From assembly GCF_003937915.1 (NCBI RefSeq), contig NZ_RHUM01000005.1:104014-168013 (forward strand): 64,000 bases of DNA, read 5' to 3'. The notes under the pieces are model-generated. The model searched no databases, was not told the DNA's origin, and saw nothing but the letters and a program-made list of their open reading frames with translations. The position numbers and the translations under genes were made by a program. Below are positions 43,718-54,718 of the stretch, piece after piece; the stretch's first letter is position 1, and every line of letters starts with the position of its first letter. The stretch is from Erwinia sp. 198 (GTDB lineage Bacteria; Pseudomonadota; Gammaproteobacteria; Enterobacterales; Enterobacteriaceae).

Positions 43718-44821
43718 GTGTTAAAAGTTTTAGAACATTACGCCTTGCTGCATGAAATCCCGGAGCTGGGATTTGAAGAGTTTAAGACCTCCGCTTATCT
43801 GGGGCAGCAGCTGAAAGCCGCCGGTTTTCAGGTGACGGAAAACGTCAACGGTACAACCGGCATTGTTGCTCTGCTCGACAGCGGCGTACCCGGCCCGACG
43901 CTGGCGCTGCGCGCCGATATGGATGCGCTGGGGCATATCATCGACGGCGAGGCCTGTGCGCGCCATACCTGCGGGCACGACGCGCACTCCTCCGTGGTGC
44001 TGACCGCCGCGCAGGAGCTGAAAGCGGAAAACGCGGTTAAACGAGGCCGCCTGAAGCTCATTTTCCAGCCAGCGGAAGAGTTGGGCACCGGCGCGCTGGC
44101 AATGGTAGCTGGCGGCGCGGTCGAGGATGTGGATATGCTGCTGGGCTTTCATCTGCGTCCGGCGGAGGAGTGCGCCGTCGGCACCGCAATCCCCGCCATG
44201 TACTATTCCGCCTGCGTTACTCTTGAAGCCACCATCGGCGGACAAACCGCTCACGCCGCAAGGCCGCATTTAGGCATTAACGCGCTGGATGCCGCAGTCA
44301 GCGCTGTACAGGCTGTCAACGCCGTGCATATGGCGCCGGGTAAAAGCTGGAGCGCCAAGGCCACCCGATTTTTATGCGATGCAGGCGTCACTAACTCCGT
44401 GCCGGACACGGCGCGCGTAGTGTTTGACCTGCGCGCAGCGGAAAACGAGGATATGACGCAGCTGCAAGTTCGGGTGGAGCGAGCGATTACGCAAAGCGCG
44501 GCGGCCTACGGCGCCAGCGCGAAAATTGAAATCCTGAAAGCGATGCCTGCGGCCGAGATCGATGCGGAAATGACGGCGCTGGTGGCGGAAGCGATCAAAG
44601 AGGTGCTGGGTGAAACGGCGCTGATGCCGGCACGCTCAACGCCGGGCAGTGAGGATTTCTTCCACTATCCCGTGCAGCGTCCGGCTATCAAAGCGGGTTT
44701 CTGGGGGCTGGGCACCGGCCTGACGCCGGGTTTGCACCATCCGGATATGCGTTTTGACCTCGATGCGCTGCCGGTTGGGGTGAAAATCTTTAAGGCCTGC
44801 GTGATAAAGATTTTAGGCTAG
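43718..44821 (+). CDS. M20 family amidohydrolase / metallopeptidase
   Basis: Cytoplasmic zinc- or manganese-dependent amidohydrolase of the M20D type (hippurate, N-acyl-amino-acid or aminobenzoyl-glutamate hydrolase-like). The 367-residue product has RADMDA (65-70), TCGHDAH (84-90), FQPAEE (116-121), the HLRP histidine (145), GGQTAHAARPH in the lid domain and GSEDF near the C-terminus. Metal ligands appear complete. The start is GTG 43718 behind GGAGG. It is the third gene of the sigma-54 operon and probably releases an amino acid or ammonia from the compound imported by the two membrane proteins. Its exact substrate cannot be read from the sequence. Confidence 0.88.
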   Translation: MLKVLEHYALLHEIPELGFEEFKTSAYLGQQLKAAGFQVTENVNGTTGIVALLDSGVPGPTLALRADMDALGHIIDGEACARHTCGHDAHSSVVLTAAQELKAENAVKRGRLKLIFQPAEELGTGALAMVAGGAVEDVDMLLGFHLRPAEECAVGTAIPAMYYSACVTLEATIGGQTAHAARPHLGINALDAAVSAVQAVNAVHMAPGKSWSAKATRFLCDAGVTNSVPDTARVVFDLRAAENEDMTQLQVRVERAITQSAAAYGASAKIEILKAMPAAEIDAEMTALVAEAIKEVLGETALMPARSTPGSEDFFHYPVQRPAIKAGFWGLGTGLTPGLHHPDMRFDLDALPVGVKIFKACVIKILG

Positions 44822-44830
44822 CGGCGCCGC

Positions 44831-44856
44831 CAGGCCGATCGTCTCTGACCGGCCTG
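44831..44856. terminator. Hairpin between the M20 gene and potI
   Basis: CAGGCCG pairs with CGGCCTG across a 12-base loop in the 39-base gap of two convergent genes. T-tracts are short, so it is a weak shared terminator candidate. Confidence 0.35.
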
Positions 44857-44860
44857 CCGT

Positions 44861-45706
44861 TTAATGACCTTTTTGCGCGCGCTGCGCATCCCGAATGCGC
44901 TGTTTCTCTTCGTGCGCCATAAACCGCCAGGCAATAAAGCCGACAATGCCCACCACAAACAGGATCAGCGACGCCAGCGCGTTAATTTCCGGATTAACGC
45001 CGCGCCGCACGGTGGCGAAAATTTGCATGGGCAGTGTGGTCGCGCCTGGCCCGGTAACGAAGCTGGCAATCACCAGATCGTCCAGCGACAGCGTAAAGGC
45101 CAGCAGCCAGCCGGTAACGATGGCAGGCGCGATCATCGGTACGGTGATCACAAAGAAGACCTTCAGCGGCGTGGCACCTAAATCCATTGCCGCTTCCTCA
45201 ATAGAGCGATCCAGCTCGCGCAGACGGGCGTTGATCACTACCGCTACATAGGCCGTGCAGAAAGTGACGTGCGCCAGCCAGATAGTAAGCATGCCGCGAT
45301 CGCCAGGCCAGCCAAAGGTATTGCCCATCGCCACAAACAGCAACAGCAGCGACAGCCCGGTGATCACGTCCGGCATCACCAGCGGCGCGGTAAGCATAAA
45401 GGCGAAACCAGTGGATCCCTTAAAGCGGCCGAAGCGGACGATGGCAACCGCCGCCATCGTGCCCAAAATCACCGCGGCCGTTGCCGACAGCGCGGCGATG
45501 GTCAGACTCAGCGTGACCGCGCTTATCATCGCATCGTCATGAAACAGCACGTTGTACCAGTGCAGCGAGAAGCTTTCCCATGCGGCCAGCTGCGATGAGT
45601 TAAAGGAATAGATCACCAGCAGCACCATCGGCGCGTACAGGAAGAAAAAGCAGACTATCAGGATTGCAATACGCCACGGAGAGCGCACGGTCGGCAAAGC
45701 ACTCAT
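44861..45706 (-). CDS. potI: Putrescine ABC transporter permease PotI
   Basis: Second permease of the PotFGHI putrescine importer. The 281-residue product has six predicted helices and the EAA loop EEAAMDLGATPLKVFFVITVPM. Its ATG overlaps the potH stop by 4 bases. It is the last gene of potF-potG-potH-potI. Confidence 0.97.
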   Translation of the reverse strand: MSALPTVRSPWRIAILIVCFFFLYAPMVLLVIYSFNSSQLAAWESFSLHWYNVLFHDDAMISAVTLSLTIAALSATAAVILGTMAAVAIVRFGRFKGSTGFAFMLTAPLVMPDVITGLSLLLLFVAMGNTFGWPGDRGMLTIWLAHVTFCTAYVAVVINARLRELDRSIEEAAMDLGATPLKVFFVITVPMIAPAIVTGWLLAFTLSLDDLVIASFVTGPGATTLPMQIFATVRRGVNPEINALASLILFVVGIVGFIAWRFMAHEEKQRIRDAQRAQKGH

Positions 45707-46629
45707 GCTTTTTCTCCCAGCTCTTTGTTCTGATGCTTATGAAACCAAATGATAGGCAGGATCAGGATCAGCAGGATAATTACCGCCAGCGACGAGGCGA
45801 CCGGCCAGTCGCGGTTGTTAAAGAACTCCTGCCACAGCACGCGGCCAATCATGATGCTGTCCGGGCCGCCGAGCAGTTCCGGAATAACGTATTCGCCAAC
45901 TGCCGGAATAAACACCAGCATGGAGCCGGCGATAATGCCGCCTTTGGTCAGCGGCACTATTACGCTAAAGAACGTTTTCAGCGGACGGGCCCCTAAATCC
46001 AGCGAGGCTTCCACCAGCGAATAGTCGATACGGGTAAGTGCGGTGTAAATAGGCAGCACCATAAAAGGCAGATAGCAGTAGACGATGCCGATGTAGACCG
46101 CGAGATTGGTATAAAGGATTGCCACCGGATGATCGGTAATGCCGCTCCACATCAGAAAACGGTTCAGCACGCCGTTATCGTTCAGAATGCCCATCCAGGC
46201 ATAAACGCGCACCAAAAAGGAAGTCCAGGAAGGCAGGATCACCAGCAGCAGCAGGATATTGCGGGTAGAAGGCGAACTGTACGCCACGGCCCACGCCAGC
46301 GGATAGCCGATAATCAGGCAGGCTACGGTAGAAATTGCCGCCACCTGGAGCGAGTGCAAATAGGCATCGATATAGAGCGGATCGTCCGTCAGCGTCAGAT
46401 AGTTGCCAAAATTGATCACTGCGGTCAGCTGACCATCCGCCCAGCTGAACAGGTCCGTATAGGGTGGAATTGCCCGCGCAATATCGGCAAAGCTTATCTT
46501 CAGCACGATCAGAAACGGCAGCAGGAACAGCAGTACCAGCCAGAGATAAGGCAGCGCGATCGCCAGTTTGCGGCTTGAGCGCAGCCTGTTCAGCAATGCC
46601 GGACGTCCGGACGCAGTAACTTGAGTCAT
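45703..46629 (-). CDS. potH: Putrescine ABC transporter permease PotH
   Basis: First permease of the putrescine importer in the inner membrane. The 308-residue product has six helices and the EAA loop VEASLDLGARPLKTFFSVIVPL. It starts 12 bases after potG. A charged N-terminal extension of about 25 residues precedes the first helix, as in E. coli. Confidence 0.97.
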   Translation of the reverse strand: MTQVTASGRPALLNRLRSSRKLAIALPYLWLVLLFLLPFLIVLKISFADIARAIPPYTDLFSWADGQLTAVINFGNYLTLTDDPLYIDAYLHSLQVAAISTVACLIIGYPLAWAVAYSSPSTRNILLLLVILPSWTSFLVRVYAWMGILNDNGVLNRFLMWSGITDHPVAILYTNLAVYIGIVYCYLPFMVLPIYTALTRIDYSLVEASLDLGARPLKTFFSVIVPLTKGGIIAGSMLVFIPAVGEYVIPELLGGPDSIMIGRVLWQEFFNNRDWPVASSLAVIILLILILPIIWFHKHQNKELGEKA

Positions 46630-46641
46630 AAACGCCTCCCC

Positions 46642-47781
46642 TTATTGCGTCAGCACGACGCAGCTATCCGTGTCCCAGCAGAGGCGGACTTCGTCTCCCC
46701 AGGTGGGTGCCCCTTTACGGAAGCGATAGCCATTCTGCAACTGCGCGCTGATCATCTGGCCGCTGTGCAGGCGCACGTGGTAGATGGAGAGATCGCCCAG
46801 ATAGGCAATATACACCACTTCGCCCACGGCAAAGTTACAGCCATCGGCGGGCACTTCATCGCTCAGCATGACTTTTTCCGGGCGCAGCGCCACGTGTACA
46901 GGCACGCCGTCCACAATGGATGCGTCGGAATCAACCTTCAGCGGATGGATCAGGCCAGGGCTGTCGATAATCAGGCCGTCTGGCTGACGCTCGCGCAGCA
47001 TTCCCTGAAAAATATTTGCTGAACCGATAAACTCGGCGCTGTAGCGCGTAGTGGGATGCTCATAGATCTCTTCCGGCTCGCCGATCTGCACAAACTTGCC
47101 GCGATTCATGATGGCGATGCGTCCGGCCATCGTCATCGCTTCTTCCTGATCGTGAGTAACCATCACGCAAGTCGCGCCAACGCGTTCCAGAATATCCACC
47201 ACCTCGAGCTGCATACGGTCACGCAGTTTTTTATCCAGCGCGCCCATCGGCTCGTCCAGCAGCAGCAGTTTAGGGCGTTTAGCCAGGCTGCGGGCCAGCG
47301 CCACTCGCTGCCGCTGTCCGCCGGAAAGCTGGTGCGGCTTGCGCTTTGCATACTCCTGCATATGCACCAGCGCCAGCATCTCGCTTACACGCTCGGCGAT
47401 CTCGGCCTTGGGCAGCCGATCCTGTTTCAGGCCAAAGGCGATATTTTGCTCCACCGTCATATGCGGAAAAAGCGCATAGGACTGAAACATCATATTGACC
47501 GGGCGCTGATAGGGCGGCACGTGGGAAAGATCCTGACCATCCAGCATAATCTGCCCGGAGGTCGGCGCTTCAAACCCGGCGAGCATCCGCAGCAGCGTGG
47601 ATTTGCCGCAGCCGGAAGCGCCCAGCAGCGCAAAGATCTCACCTTTGTAAATTGTCAGATTGACGTCGTCAACCGCGTGCTGTCCATCAAAGGACTTGGT
47701 CAGATTGCGAATTTCCAGCAGCGGCGTCACCGCCCTGCTGACTTTTTTTTGCGGACGAGGGATCGCGTCGTTCACTTCCAT
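46642..47781 (-). CDS. potG: Putrescine ABC transporter ATP-binding protein PotG
   Basis: ATPase of the PotFGHI importer. The 379-residue product has Walker [10 protein letters not shown], signature LSGGQRQR, Walker [17 protein letters not shown] and a C-terminal TOBE regulatory domain (about 290-375). ATG 47781 follows GGAG. A hairpin with a T-tail lies between it and potF, so it is probably expressed at a lower level than the receptor. Confidence 0.97.
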   Translation of the reverse strand: MEVNDAIPRPQKKVSRAVTPLLEIRNLTKSFDGQHAVDDVNLTIYKGEIFALLGASGCGKSTLLRMLAGFEAPTSGQIMLDGQDLSHVPPYQRPVNMMFQSYALFPHMTVEQNIAFGLKQDRLPKAEIAERVSEMLALVHMQEYAKRKPHQLSGGQRQRVALARSLAKRPKLLLLDEPMGALDKKLRDRMQLEVVDILERVGATCVMVTHDQEEAMTMAGRIAIMNRGKFVQIGEPEEIYEHPTTRYSAEFIGSANIFQGMLRERQPDGLIIDSPGLIHPLKVDSDASIVDGVPVHVALRPEKVMLSDEVPADGCNFAVGEVVYIAYLGDLSIYHVRLHSGQMISAQLQNGYRFRKGAPTWGDEVRLCWDTDSCVVLTQ

Positions 47782-47811
47782 TACACTCCGGCGCTTTTAA
47801 ACGGTCATGCC

Positions 47812-47846
47812 GTATAAAAAGAAAACAGAGGCGGGGTCGCCTCTGT
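47812..47846 (-). terminator. Attenuating terminator between potF and potG
   Basis: On the minus strand ACAGAGGCG pairs with CGCCTCTGT (9 bp, tetraloop) and TTTTCTTTTTATA follows. It lies 22 bases past the potF stop within the operon, the usual way to make more binding protein than membrane parts. Confidence 0.8.
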
Positions 47847-47867
47847 GATAACTCAGTGAGGCTTCAG

Positions 47868-48977
47868 CTACTTGCCACTTTTAACTTTAGTCCATGCCCG
47901 CGTGCGCACACGATCGAGTTTCGGATCCTGGACTTTCAGCACAAACAATTTAGCCATCGTCTCGGGGTTGGGATAGATGCCCGGATTGTCGCGTACGCTC
48001 GCTTCCACTAACGGCACCGACGCTTTATTGCCGCTGGCGTAAAAAATCTTGTTGGAAATATTCGCCATCACGGCTGGCTCCATCAGATAGTTCAGAAACT
48101 GATAAGCTTCATCCATGTTCTTTGCATCTTTAGGAATGGCCAGCATATCGAAGAACGCCAGCGCGCCCTCTTTTGGAATGCTGTAGGCGATGTTCACGCC
48201 GTTTTTCGCGGCGTCAGCGCGATGCTTCGCCTGCAGCACGTCGCCCGCCCAGCCGATAGCCACGCAGGTATTGCCGTTCGCCAGATCGTTAATGTACTGC
48301 GAAGAGTGAAAATAACGGATGCTCGGACGCAGCTTCAGCAGCAGATCGGTCGCCGCGCCGGAATAATCTTTTGCATCGCTGCTGTTAGGATCTTTGCCCA
48401 GGTAGTTCAGAACGGTAGCAAAAATCTCTTCCGGTGCATCCAGGAAAGAGACGCCGCAGCTTTTAAGTTTTTCCAGATTCTCCGGCTTCAGCACCAGATC
48501 CCAGCTGTTAACCGGCGCATCTTTGCCCAGTGCGGCTTTCACCTTATCGACGTTATAACCAATGCCGGTGGTGGCCCAAAGATAAGGAATGGCGTATTTG
48601 TTGCCCGGATCGTGCTGCTCAACCTTTTTCAGCAAATCAGGATCGAGGTTTTTATAATTTGGCAGCTTGCTCTTATCCAGCGGCTGAAAGACGCCGGACT
48701 GTAGCTGGCGCGCCAGAAAACTGGAGGATGGCACCACGATATCGTAGCCGGTGCTGCCGGCCATCAGCTTGCCTTCCAGCACCTCGTTGGAGTCGAACAC
48801 GTCATAGACAACTTTAATGCCGCTCTGCTTCTCAAAATCAGGCACGGTATTGGGCGCAATATAGTCGGACCAGTTATAGACATGTAGCGTCTTATCCGCC
48901 GCCGTGGCGCCAGCTGATACCGCCATCACCATGCCAGCAACCAAGCCTGACAACCATTTTTTACGCTGGTTGAACAT
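47868..48977 (-). CDS. potF: Putrescine-binding periplasmic protein PotF
   Basis: Periplasmic receptor for putrescine. The 369-residue product has a signal peptide ([23 protein letters not shown], cleavage near AADKT) and the polyamine-binding fold with [12 protein letters not shown] and [25 protein letters not shown] chose ATG 48977 because AGGAGG lies 9 bases before it; an ATG at 48986 directly abuts the AGGAGG and cannot use it. A sigma-54-type promoter lies 140 bases upstream. Confidence 0.97.
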   Translation of the reverse strand: MFNQRKKWLSGLVAGMVMAVSAGATAADKTLHVYNWSDYIAPNTVPDFEKQSGIKVVYDVFDSNEVLEGKLMAGSTGYDIVVPSSSFLARQLQSGVFQPLDKSKLPNYKNLDPDLLKKVEQHDPGNKYAIPYLWATTGIGYNVDKVKAALGKDAPVNSWDLVLKPENLEKLKSCGVSFLDAPEEIFATVLNYLGKDPNSSDAKDYSGAATDLLLKLRPSIRYFHSSQYINDLANGNTCVAIGWAGDVLQAKHRADAAKNGVNIAYSIPKEGALAFFDMLAIPKDAKNMDEAYQFLNYLMEPAVMANISNKIFYASGNKASVPLVEASVRDNPGIYPNPETMAKLFVLKVQDPKLDRVRTRAWTKVKSGK

Positions 48978-49373
48978 GTTTTCCATCCTCCTGAACAGAG
49001 ATAATTACGGCTAAAAGCGGGCCAACGGCGTTTCGCTCACTGTAAGGAATAGCCGCCGCGCTGTTAAATAGAAAAAACCTATACCTGCTGCGAGTTTGCA
49101 TACAAAATGCAGTTTCGCAAGGATAGTCCCACAATGCAGGCCAGACCAGAGCCGGGCGCAAAAAACGCCTTTTATCGAGATTCGCCTGGTTTTACTCTAT
49201 GCAAGCGAGCCGGGAGCGGTAAAACGGCGCAGAAAATAGGGGAAAAGCGGCCCTGAGCCAGCATAAAAGCGGGAAAAGCACGGGGGAAAACTGAAGGAAA
49301 TCGCCGGATGCGGCATTAAACGGGGAAATATGCGTCAGTCAGGGCCACCAGGCCCTGAAATAATGGCTGTAAA
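48978..49373 (-). promoter_or_regulatory. ybjN-potF intergenic region
   Basis: These 396 bases hold the potF leader and promoter and, near ybjN, a CAGGGCC/GGCCCTG hairpin (49339-49358) without a T-run. A sigma-54-like element sits at 49117-49131. A short REP-like stretch (near 49300) is too partial to call. No gene is seen. Confidence 0.5.
49117..49131 (-). promoter_or_regulatory. Sigma-54-type promoter upstream of potF
   Basis: On the minus strand TGGGACT-ATCC-TTGC keeps the GG and GC elements at the correct 10-base separation and matches TGGCACG-N4-TTGC at 9 of 11 defined bases. Transcription would begin near 49105, leaving a 128-base leader. E. coli potFGHI is associated with the nitrogen-limitation response, which fits. 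Confidence 0.55.
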
Positions 49374-49853
49374 TCAGTGCAGCATGGAGTGAGTAGTGAT
49401 GATTTCGCCGCGATCTTCCTCTTCGCTCATCATCAGCAGATGATTGGCAAAGGCCTCCATCACTACCATTGAAATCTGCTCTTCACTCTGCTTCATAAAA
49501 TGCACGAACTGCCCGTAGGTCAGGCCAGCCGTGATGGTAAGCGACTGACAGACAATCAGCTTGGGCAGATTATCATCCTGGATATCAACGAAAGCTTTCA
49601 CCGTCAGCGAACTGGCGTTGATCTGCGACAGATCGCCCACCAGCGGGATCAGTGCAGTTGGTTTGACCTCCGCCAGCGCGGAAAACAGAATAACGTTGTC
49701 CACCAGATCCAGCTTGGCATCAAACACCCCGTCGAAATTCTGCATATGCGGCAGGTGAAGCGCCTGACAGGAATCGCACTCAAACCAGGTGATGCTCTGC
49801 TGATCCAGCCAACGTCGTAAAAGCTCGATATCGGGAACGACGAGTGAATCCAT
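49374..49853 (-). CDS. ybjN: YbjN family protein
   Basis: Cytoplasmic protein of the YbjN family, reported in E. coli to affect motility, biofilm and stress responses; mechanism unknown. The 159-residue product (MDSLVVPDIELLRRWLDQQ) is full length with the conserved C-terminal acidic MMSEEEDRGEIITTHSMLH end. The fold is related to type III secretion chaperones. It lies 86 bases after rimK on the same strand. Confidence 0.95.
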   Translation of the reverse strand: MDSLVVPDIELLRRWLDQQSITWFECDSCQALHLPHMQNFDGVFDAKLDLVDNVILFSALAEVKPTALIPLVGDLSQINASSLTVKAFVDIQDDNLPKLIVCQSLTITAGLTYGQFVHFMKQSEEQISMVVMEAFANHLLMMSEEEDRGEIITTHSMLH

Positions 49854-49939
49854 GTAATTGGTCTCTTACTGCCTTAAAATTGCGCCCTAGCTTACGGAAA
49901 AAAGCCCCTGAACACCACGACTGTGTAGTAAATATCAGG

Positions 49940-50842
<903 letters not shown>

Positions 50843-50862
50843 CCGATTTCTCCGAAAGGGTT

Positions 50863-51585
50863 TTAACGGGTTGCCCATCCTTGCTTATGCAGGTAATCCA
50901 GCATAAACGGACGACTTTCTTTAATAATGGTTTTCTGGATATGTTCGCTCCAGCTTTCACGCCGCGCGTTGCTTTCACGCGTCAGATAATACGCCTCGTG
51001 CTGGACGTCATAAGCGGCCAGCGTGTCCGGGTCGATCGGCTGATAGCGATTCTCGTGAACCAGCATAGCCGCCGGCATACGGGGTTTTAACTGCGGGATC
51101 TGTTCAGGCCAGCCCAGGCACAGCCCAAACAGCGGCAGCACGAACTTCGGCAGGCCCAACAGCTCGGTGACTTCGGCGATGCTGTTACGGATGCCGCCGA
51201 TATAAACGCCGCCCAGCCCCAGCGATTCTGCGGCCACCAGCGCGTTTTGCCCCATCAGCGCGGTATCCACGCAGCCCAGCAGCAGCTGCTCCGCCAGGCC
51301 CAGCTGCGCTTCCGGACAGATCTGCTGATGACGGTTAAAATCGGCGCAAAAAACCCAAAACTCGGCGGCCTGACCAACATATTTTTGTCCGCCAGTCAGC
51401 TCGACCAGCTTCTCACGCGCCGCTTTGTCGGTGATGCGGATAATGGAAGAACACTGCAAAAAGCTGGAGCTGGAAGCCGCCTGTGCGGCCGCGATAATCG
51501 CCTCTCGTTCAGCCTCGCCGATGGGCTGGTCGGTAAAAGATCGGATAGAACGGTGGGAGCAAAGTAGCTCAATGGTCGGCGTCAT
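50863..51585 (-). CDS. nfsA: Oxygen-insensitive NADPH nitroreductase NfsA
   Basis: FMN flavoprotein that reduces nitro-compounds and quinones with NADPH. The 240-residue product equals E. coli NfsA in length and has HRSIRSF, the [13 protein letters not shown] loop and [12 protein letters not shown]. It overlaps ybjC by 17 bases, so translation is probably coupled. The operon is SoxS-regulated in E. coli; I did not identify a soxbox here. Confidence 0.97.
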   Translation of the reverse strand: MTPTIELLCSHRSIRSFTDQPIGEAEREAIIAAAQAASSSSFLQCSSIIRITDKAAREKLVELTGGQKYVGQAAEFWVFCADFNRHQQICPEAQLGLAEQLLLGCVDTALMGQNALVAAESLGLGGVYIGGIRNSIAEVTELLGLPKFVLPLFGLCLGWPEQIPQLKPRMPAAMLVHENRYQPIDPDTLAAYDVQHEAYYLTRESNARRESWSEHIQKTIIKESRPFMLDYLHKQGWATR

Positions 51586-51853
51586 GCTTCTCTCCTGGTG
51601 AGGATTTTTCAGACAAGTTAAACAGCTCCGGCGCCATCGCTTTCGCCGTACGCCACATCATCACTATGGCGGCGGGCAGCATTATTATAAGGCCAACGAT
51701 AAGCAGGATCGTGGCAGCAAAGGCCCCGGAAAAGGATGCAGGCAAGGGTAGCACTTGATGCAGCGCTAAGTAAGAGAGCAGCAGGATAATTCCGCCCAGC
51801 GCCTCCGCAATCAACACTGGTTCAGGCATGTTACTAAAGGTTAAACCGCCCAT
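51569..51853 (-). CDS. ybjC: Small inner-membrane protein YbjC
   Basis: DUF1418 family membrane protein of unknown role. The 94-residue product has two hydrophobic segments (about 13-35 and 44-66) and a charged tail ending [11 protein letters not shown] 51853 is preceded by GGAGG at good spacing. It heads the ybjC-nfsA-rimK run and is divergent from grxA. Confidence 0.9.
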   Translation of the reverse strand: MGGLTFSNMPEPVLIAEALGGIILLLSYLALHQVLPLPASFSGAFAATILLIVGLIIMLPAAIVMMWRTAKAMAPELFNLSEKSSPGEKHDADH

Positions 51854-52039
51854 ATTGCCTCCGTCTCCGGGGGTTAAGCGTTCATATAGCGTAACCGGTT
51901 TATCTCTATATAGATGAAACGAATCGAAACGACAGGTAATTCCTTCTTTCTTTCACCTGCGGAAGTGGGCATGATAAGCGCCATTACATGATAAGTTGTG
52001 ATGTACATCACACTAAATCTGACCTTTGAGGAGAACCCT

Positions 52040-52303
52040 ATGTTTGCCGTAATTTTTGGACGTCCTGGCTGTCCTTATTGTGTCCGCGCTAAAGAACTGG
52101 CTGAAAAACTGACCGAAGAGCGTGAAGATTTCAACTTCCGCTACGTGGATATCCACGCTGAAGGCATCACCAAAGCCGATCTGGAAAAAACCGTGGGCAA
52201 ACCGGTGGAAACCGTACCGCAGATTTTCCTCGACCAGACCCACATTGGCGGCTGCACCGATTTTGAAGCCTACGCTAAAGAAAACCTGGGCCTGTTCCAG
52301 TAA
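52040..52303 (+). CDS. grxA: Glutaredoxin 1
   Basis: Glutathione-dependent dithiol oxidoreductase that reduces ribonucleotide reductase and OxyR. The 87-residue product has the CPYC active site (residues 11-14) and the TVPQIF cis-proline loop. Tyr72 of the E. coli enzyme, near the glutathione site, is Cys here (GGCTDF), giving a third cysteine. ATG 52040 follows GAGGAG. A strong bidirectional terminator follows. Confidence 0.96.
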   Translation: MFAVIFGRPGCPYCVRAKELAEKLTEEREDFNFRYVDIHAEGITKADLEKTVGKPVETVPQIFLDQTHIGGCTDFEAYAKENLGLFQ

Positions 52304-52335
52304 GACTTCCTGCTCCTGACTTCTGTTGGGATGAT

Positions 52336-52370
52336 AAAAAAGAGGGCCGCTATGCGGCCCTCTTTTTTTT
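52336..52370. terminator. Bidirectional terminator between grxA and ybjM
   Basis: AGAGGGCCGC pairs with GCGGCCCTCT (10 bp, 3-base loop), flanked by an A-run on the left and eight T on the right. It serves the convergent grxA and ybjM. Confidence 0.92.
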
Positions 52371-52381
52371 GCCAGCGGTGC

Positions 52382-52750
52382 TTAGCCGTGCGAATGCCAG
52401 AACAGCGTGCGGCAGAGCATAACGACCAGCGCGCCGGAACCGCACCAGAATATTGCGCTGGTATCAAACGCCAGCTCCTGCAACGGTGCGTGATAGTGCA
52501 GCGAATAGTAGTGCAGAAAAATCAGGCAAAGCGGCGTAGCCAATAAAGCGCCCAATAACGCTATCGTCAGCGGGTGCTCTTTTGATGTTAACGCCGCGAT
52601 AGCGCCCGGCAGCGTAAACATCAACAGGCCCGGCCTCGCCTGTGCCCAGGCCGTTCCCTCTATGACCATACCGTAACGTACCGCCAGAAAAACGATGCTG
52701 TAGAGAACAAAACTAAACGCTACGCTTGTCCAGGACATACCCTTAAACAT
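52382..52750 (-). CDS. ybjM: Inner-membrane protein YbjM
   Basis: Small membrane protein of unknown function. The 122-residue product has about four hydrophobic segments and resembles E. coli YbjM in the LPGAIAAL and FWCGSGAL stretches. It is divergent from ybjL and convergent with grxA. A 263-base gap upstream holds both promoters and shows no other gene. Confidence 0.85.
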   Translation of the reverse strand: MFKGMSWTSVAFSFVLYSIVFLAVRYGMVIEGTAWAQARPGLLMFTLPGAIAALTSKEHPLTIALLGALLATPLCLIFLHYYSLHYHAPLQELAFDTSAIFWCGSGALVVMLCRTLFWHSHG

Positions 52751-53013
52751 AATAGGATCTTCTCTCGGTAATTAATGTTATCACCTGGCCGGAATGACGC
52801 CGGACTGATTTTCCCTGTTCTAAACAAACAAAAGCCATGGCTTTTACTGGCTGAAAAAGCGTGAAGCGATTAAAATGACGACCGTTTTATTTGGCTCTGG
52901 GCTGTAATTCGCGGAAATTCCTGAATGTTGCCACTGCTCTGATGGCAGTGCAATAAATTTAGCGTAAAACACCCTTTAATTCAACACCTTACTAGTAAAC
53001 AAGAAGTTAAACC

Positions 53014-54699
53014 GTGAATATAAACGTCGCAGATTTGTTAAGTGGAAATGACATTCTGTTATTATTCGTCGTACTGGCGCTCGGTCTCTGTCTGGGTAAA
53101 TTGCGCCTGGGTTCAGTCCAACTGGGTAATTCTATTGGCGTTTTAGTTGTTTCTCTTCTGCTTGGCCAGCAGCATTTTACGATGAACCCCAACGCGCTTA
53201 ATCTCGGTTTTATGTTATTTATTTTTTGTGTGGGTGTGGAAGCCGGGCCGAATTTTTTCTCTATTTTCTTTCGCGACGGCAAAAATTATCTGATGCTGGC
53301 GCTGGTCATGGTTTCCAGCGCGGTGCTGATTGCGCTGGGGCTGGGCAAACTCTTTGGCTGGGATATCGGTCTGACGGCCGGTATGCTGGCAGGCTCAATG
53401 ACGTCCACGCCGGTACTGGTGGGGGCTGGCGACACGCTGCGTCATACCTATCCCAGCGGTGCGATGCTGAGCCAGGCGCAGAATAACCTCAGCCTGGGCT
53501 ACGCGCTGACTTACCTGGTCGGGCTGGTCAGCCTGATTTTCGGCGCACGCTATCTTCCCCGCCTTCAGCACCAGGATTTGCCGACCAGCGCGCAGCAGAT
53601 TGCCCGCGAGCGTGGCCTGGATGCCGAACAGCGCAAGGTTTACCTGCCGGTGATCCGCGCCTATCGCGTAGGGCCAGAGCTGGTCGCCTGGATTGACGGT
53701 AAGAACCTGCGCGAGCTGGGCATCTATCGGCAAACCGGCTGCTATATAGAGCGTATCCGCCGCAACGGCATTCTTGCCAACCCTGACGGCGATGCCGTCC
53801 TGCAGCAGGGAGACGAGATTTCATTAGTGGGCTACCCGGATGCGCATTCCCGTCTCGATCCCAGCTTCCGCAACGGCAAAGAGGTTTTCGATCGCGATCT
53901 TTTGGATATGCGCATCATCACCGAAGAGATTGTGGTCAAAAACAATAACGCCGTGAACAGAAGGCTCAGCCAGCTCAAGTTGACGGATCACGGCTGCTTT
54001 CTGAACCGCGTGATCCGTAGCCAGATTGAAATGCCTATTGATGACAGCATTATTTTAAACAAAGGCGACGTGCTGCAAATCAGCGGCGAAGCGCGGCGGG
54101 TGAAGTCGGTGGCTGACAAAATCGGCTTTATCTCTATCCACAGCCAGGTTACCGATCTTCTGGCCTTTTGCGCCTTCTTTATTATCGGACTGATGGTGGG
54201 CATGGTCACCTTTCAGTTCAGCCGCTTTAGCTTTAGCGTGGGCAACGCGGCTGGCCTGCTGTTCGCCGGGATCATGCTGGGCTTTCTGCGGGCGAACCAT
54301 CCGACCTTTGGCTATATCCCGCAGGGTGCCTTAACGATGGTGAAAGAGTTTGGCCTGATGGTATTTATGGCCGGCGTTGGATTAAGCGCGGGCAGCGGTC
54401 TTTCGCACGGCATGGGCGATACCGGTCTGCTGATGCTGGCGGCCGGCCTGATGGTCAGCCTGCTGCCAGTGGTGATCAGCTTTGTTTTTGGCGCCTGGGT
54501 ACTGAAAATGAACCGCGCCTTGCTGTTTGGCGCCATTATGGGCGCTCGCACCTGTGCACCAGCCATGGAAATTATCAGCGATACGGCCCGCAGCAATATT
54601 CCGGCCCTCGGCTATGCGGGCACTTACGCTATCGCTAACGTCCTGCTCACGCTGGCCGGAACGTTAATCGTGCTGATCTGGCCAATGATTGGCGGCTAA
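53014..54699 (+). CDS. ybjL: YbjL, predicted aspartate:alanine-exchanger-family transporter
   Basis: Inner-membrane protein of the AAE family (YidE/YbjL duplication type). Its substrate in enterobacteria is unproven; relatives export succinate or exchange aspartate for alanine. The 561-residue product has two sets of membrane helices (about 10-190 and 380-555) that share a repeated GxxxGA-type pattern ([15 protein letters not shown] and [13 protein letters not shown]). Two cytoplasmic TrkA_C-like domains (about 200-370) lie between them. The start is GTG 53014. The RybB gene lies just downstream on the same strand. Confidence 0.95.
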   Translation: MNINVADLLSGNDILLLFVVLALGLCLGKLRLGSVQLGNSIGVLVVSLLLGQQHFTMNPNALNLGFMLFIFCVGVEAGPNFFSIFFRDGKNYLMLALVMVSSAVLIALGLGKLFGWDIGLTAGMLAGSMTSTPVLVGAGDTLRHTYPSGAMLSQAQNNLSLGYALTYLVGLVSLIFGARYLPRLQHQDLPTSAQQIARERGLDAEQRKVYLPVIRAYRVGPELVAWIDGKNLRELGIYRQTGCYIERIRRNGILANPDGDAVLQQGDEISLVGYPDAHSRLDPSFRNGKEVFDRDLLDMRIITEEIVVKNNNAVNRRLSQLKLTDHGCFLNRVIRSQIEMPIDDSIILNKGDVLQISGEARRVKSVADKIGFISIHSQVTDLLAFCAFFIIGLMVGMVTFQFSRFSFSVGNAAGLLFAGIMLGFLRANHPTFGYIPQGALTMVKEFGLMVFMAGVGLSAGSGLSHGMGDTGLLMLAAGLMVSLLPVVISFVFGAWVLKMNRALLFGAIMGARTCAPAMEIISDTARSNIPALGYAGTYAIANVLLTLAGTLIVLIWPMIGG

Positions 54700-54718
54700 A
54701 ATAATTTCCGATTGTTTG

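Noticed and set aside
49300-49320. REP-like GCCGGATGCGGC near ybjN
   Set aside because: Only one arm of the element is present and no inverted partner is nearby.
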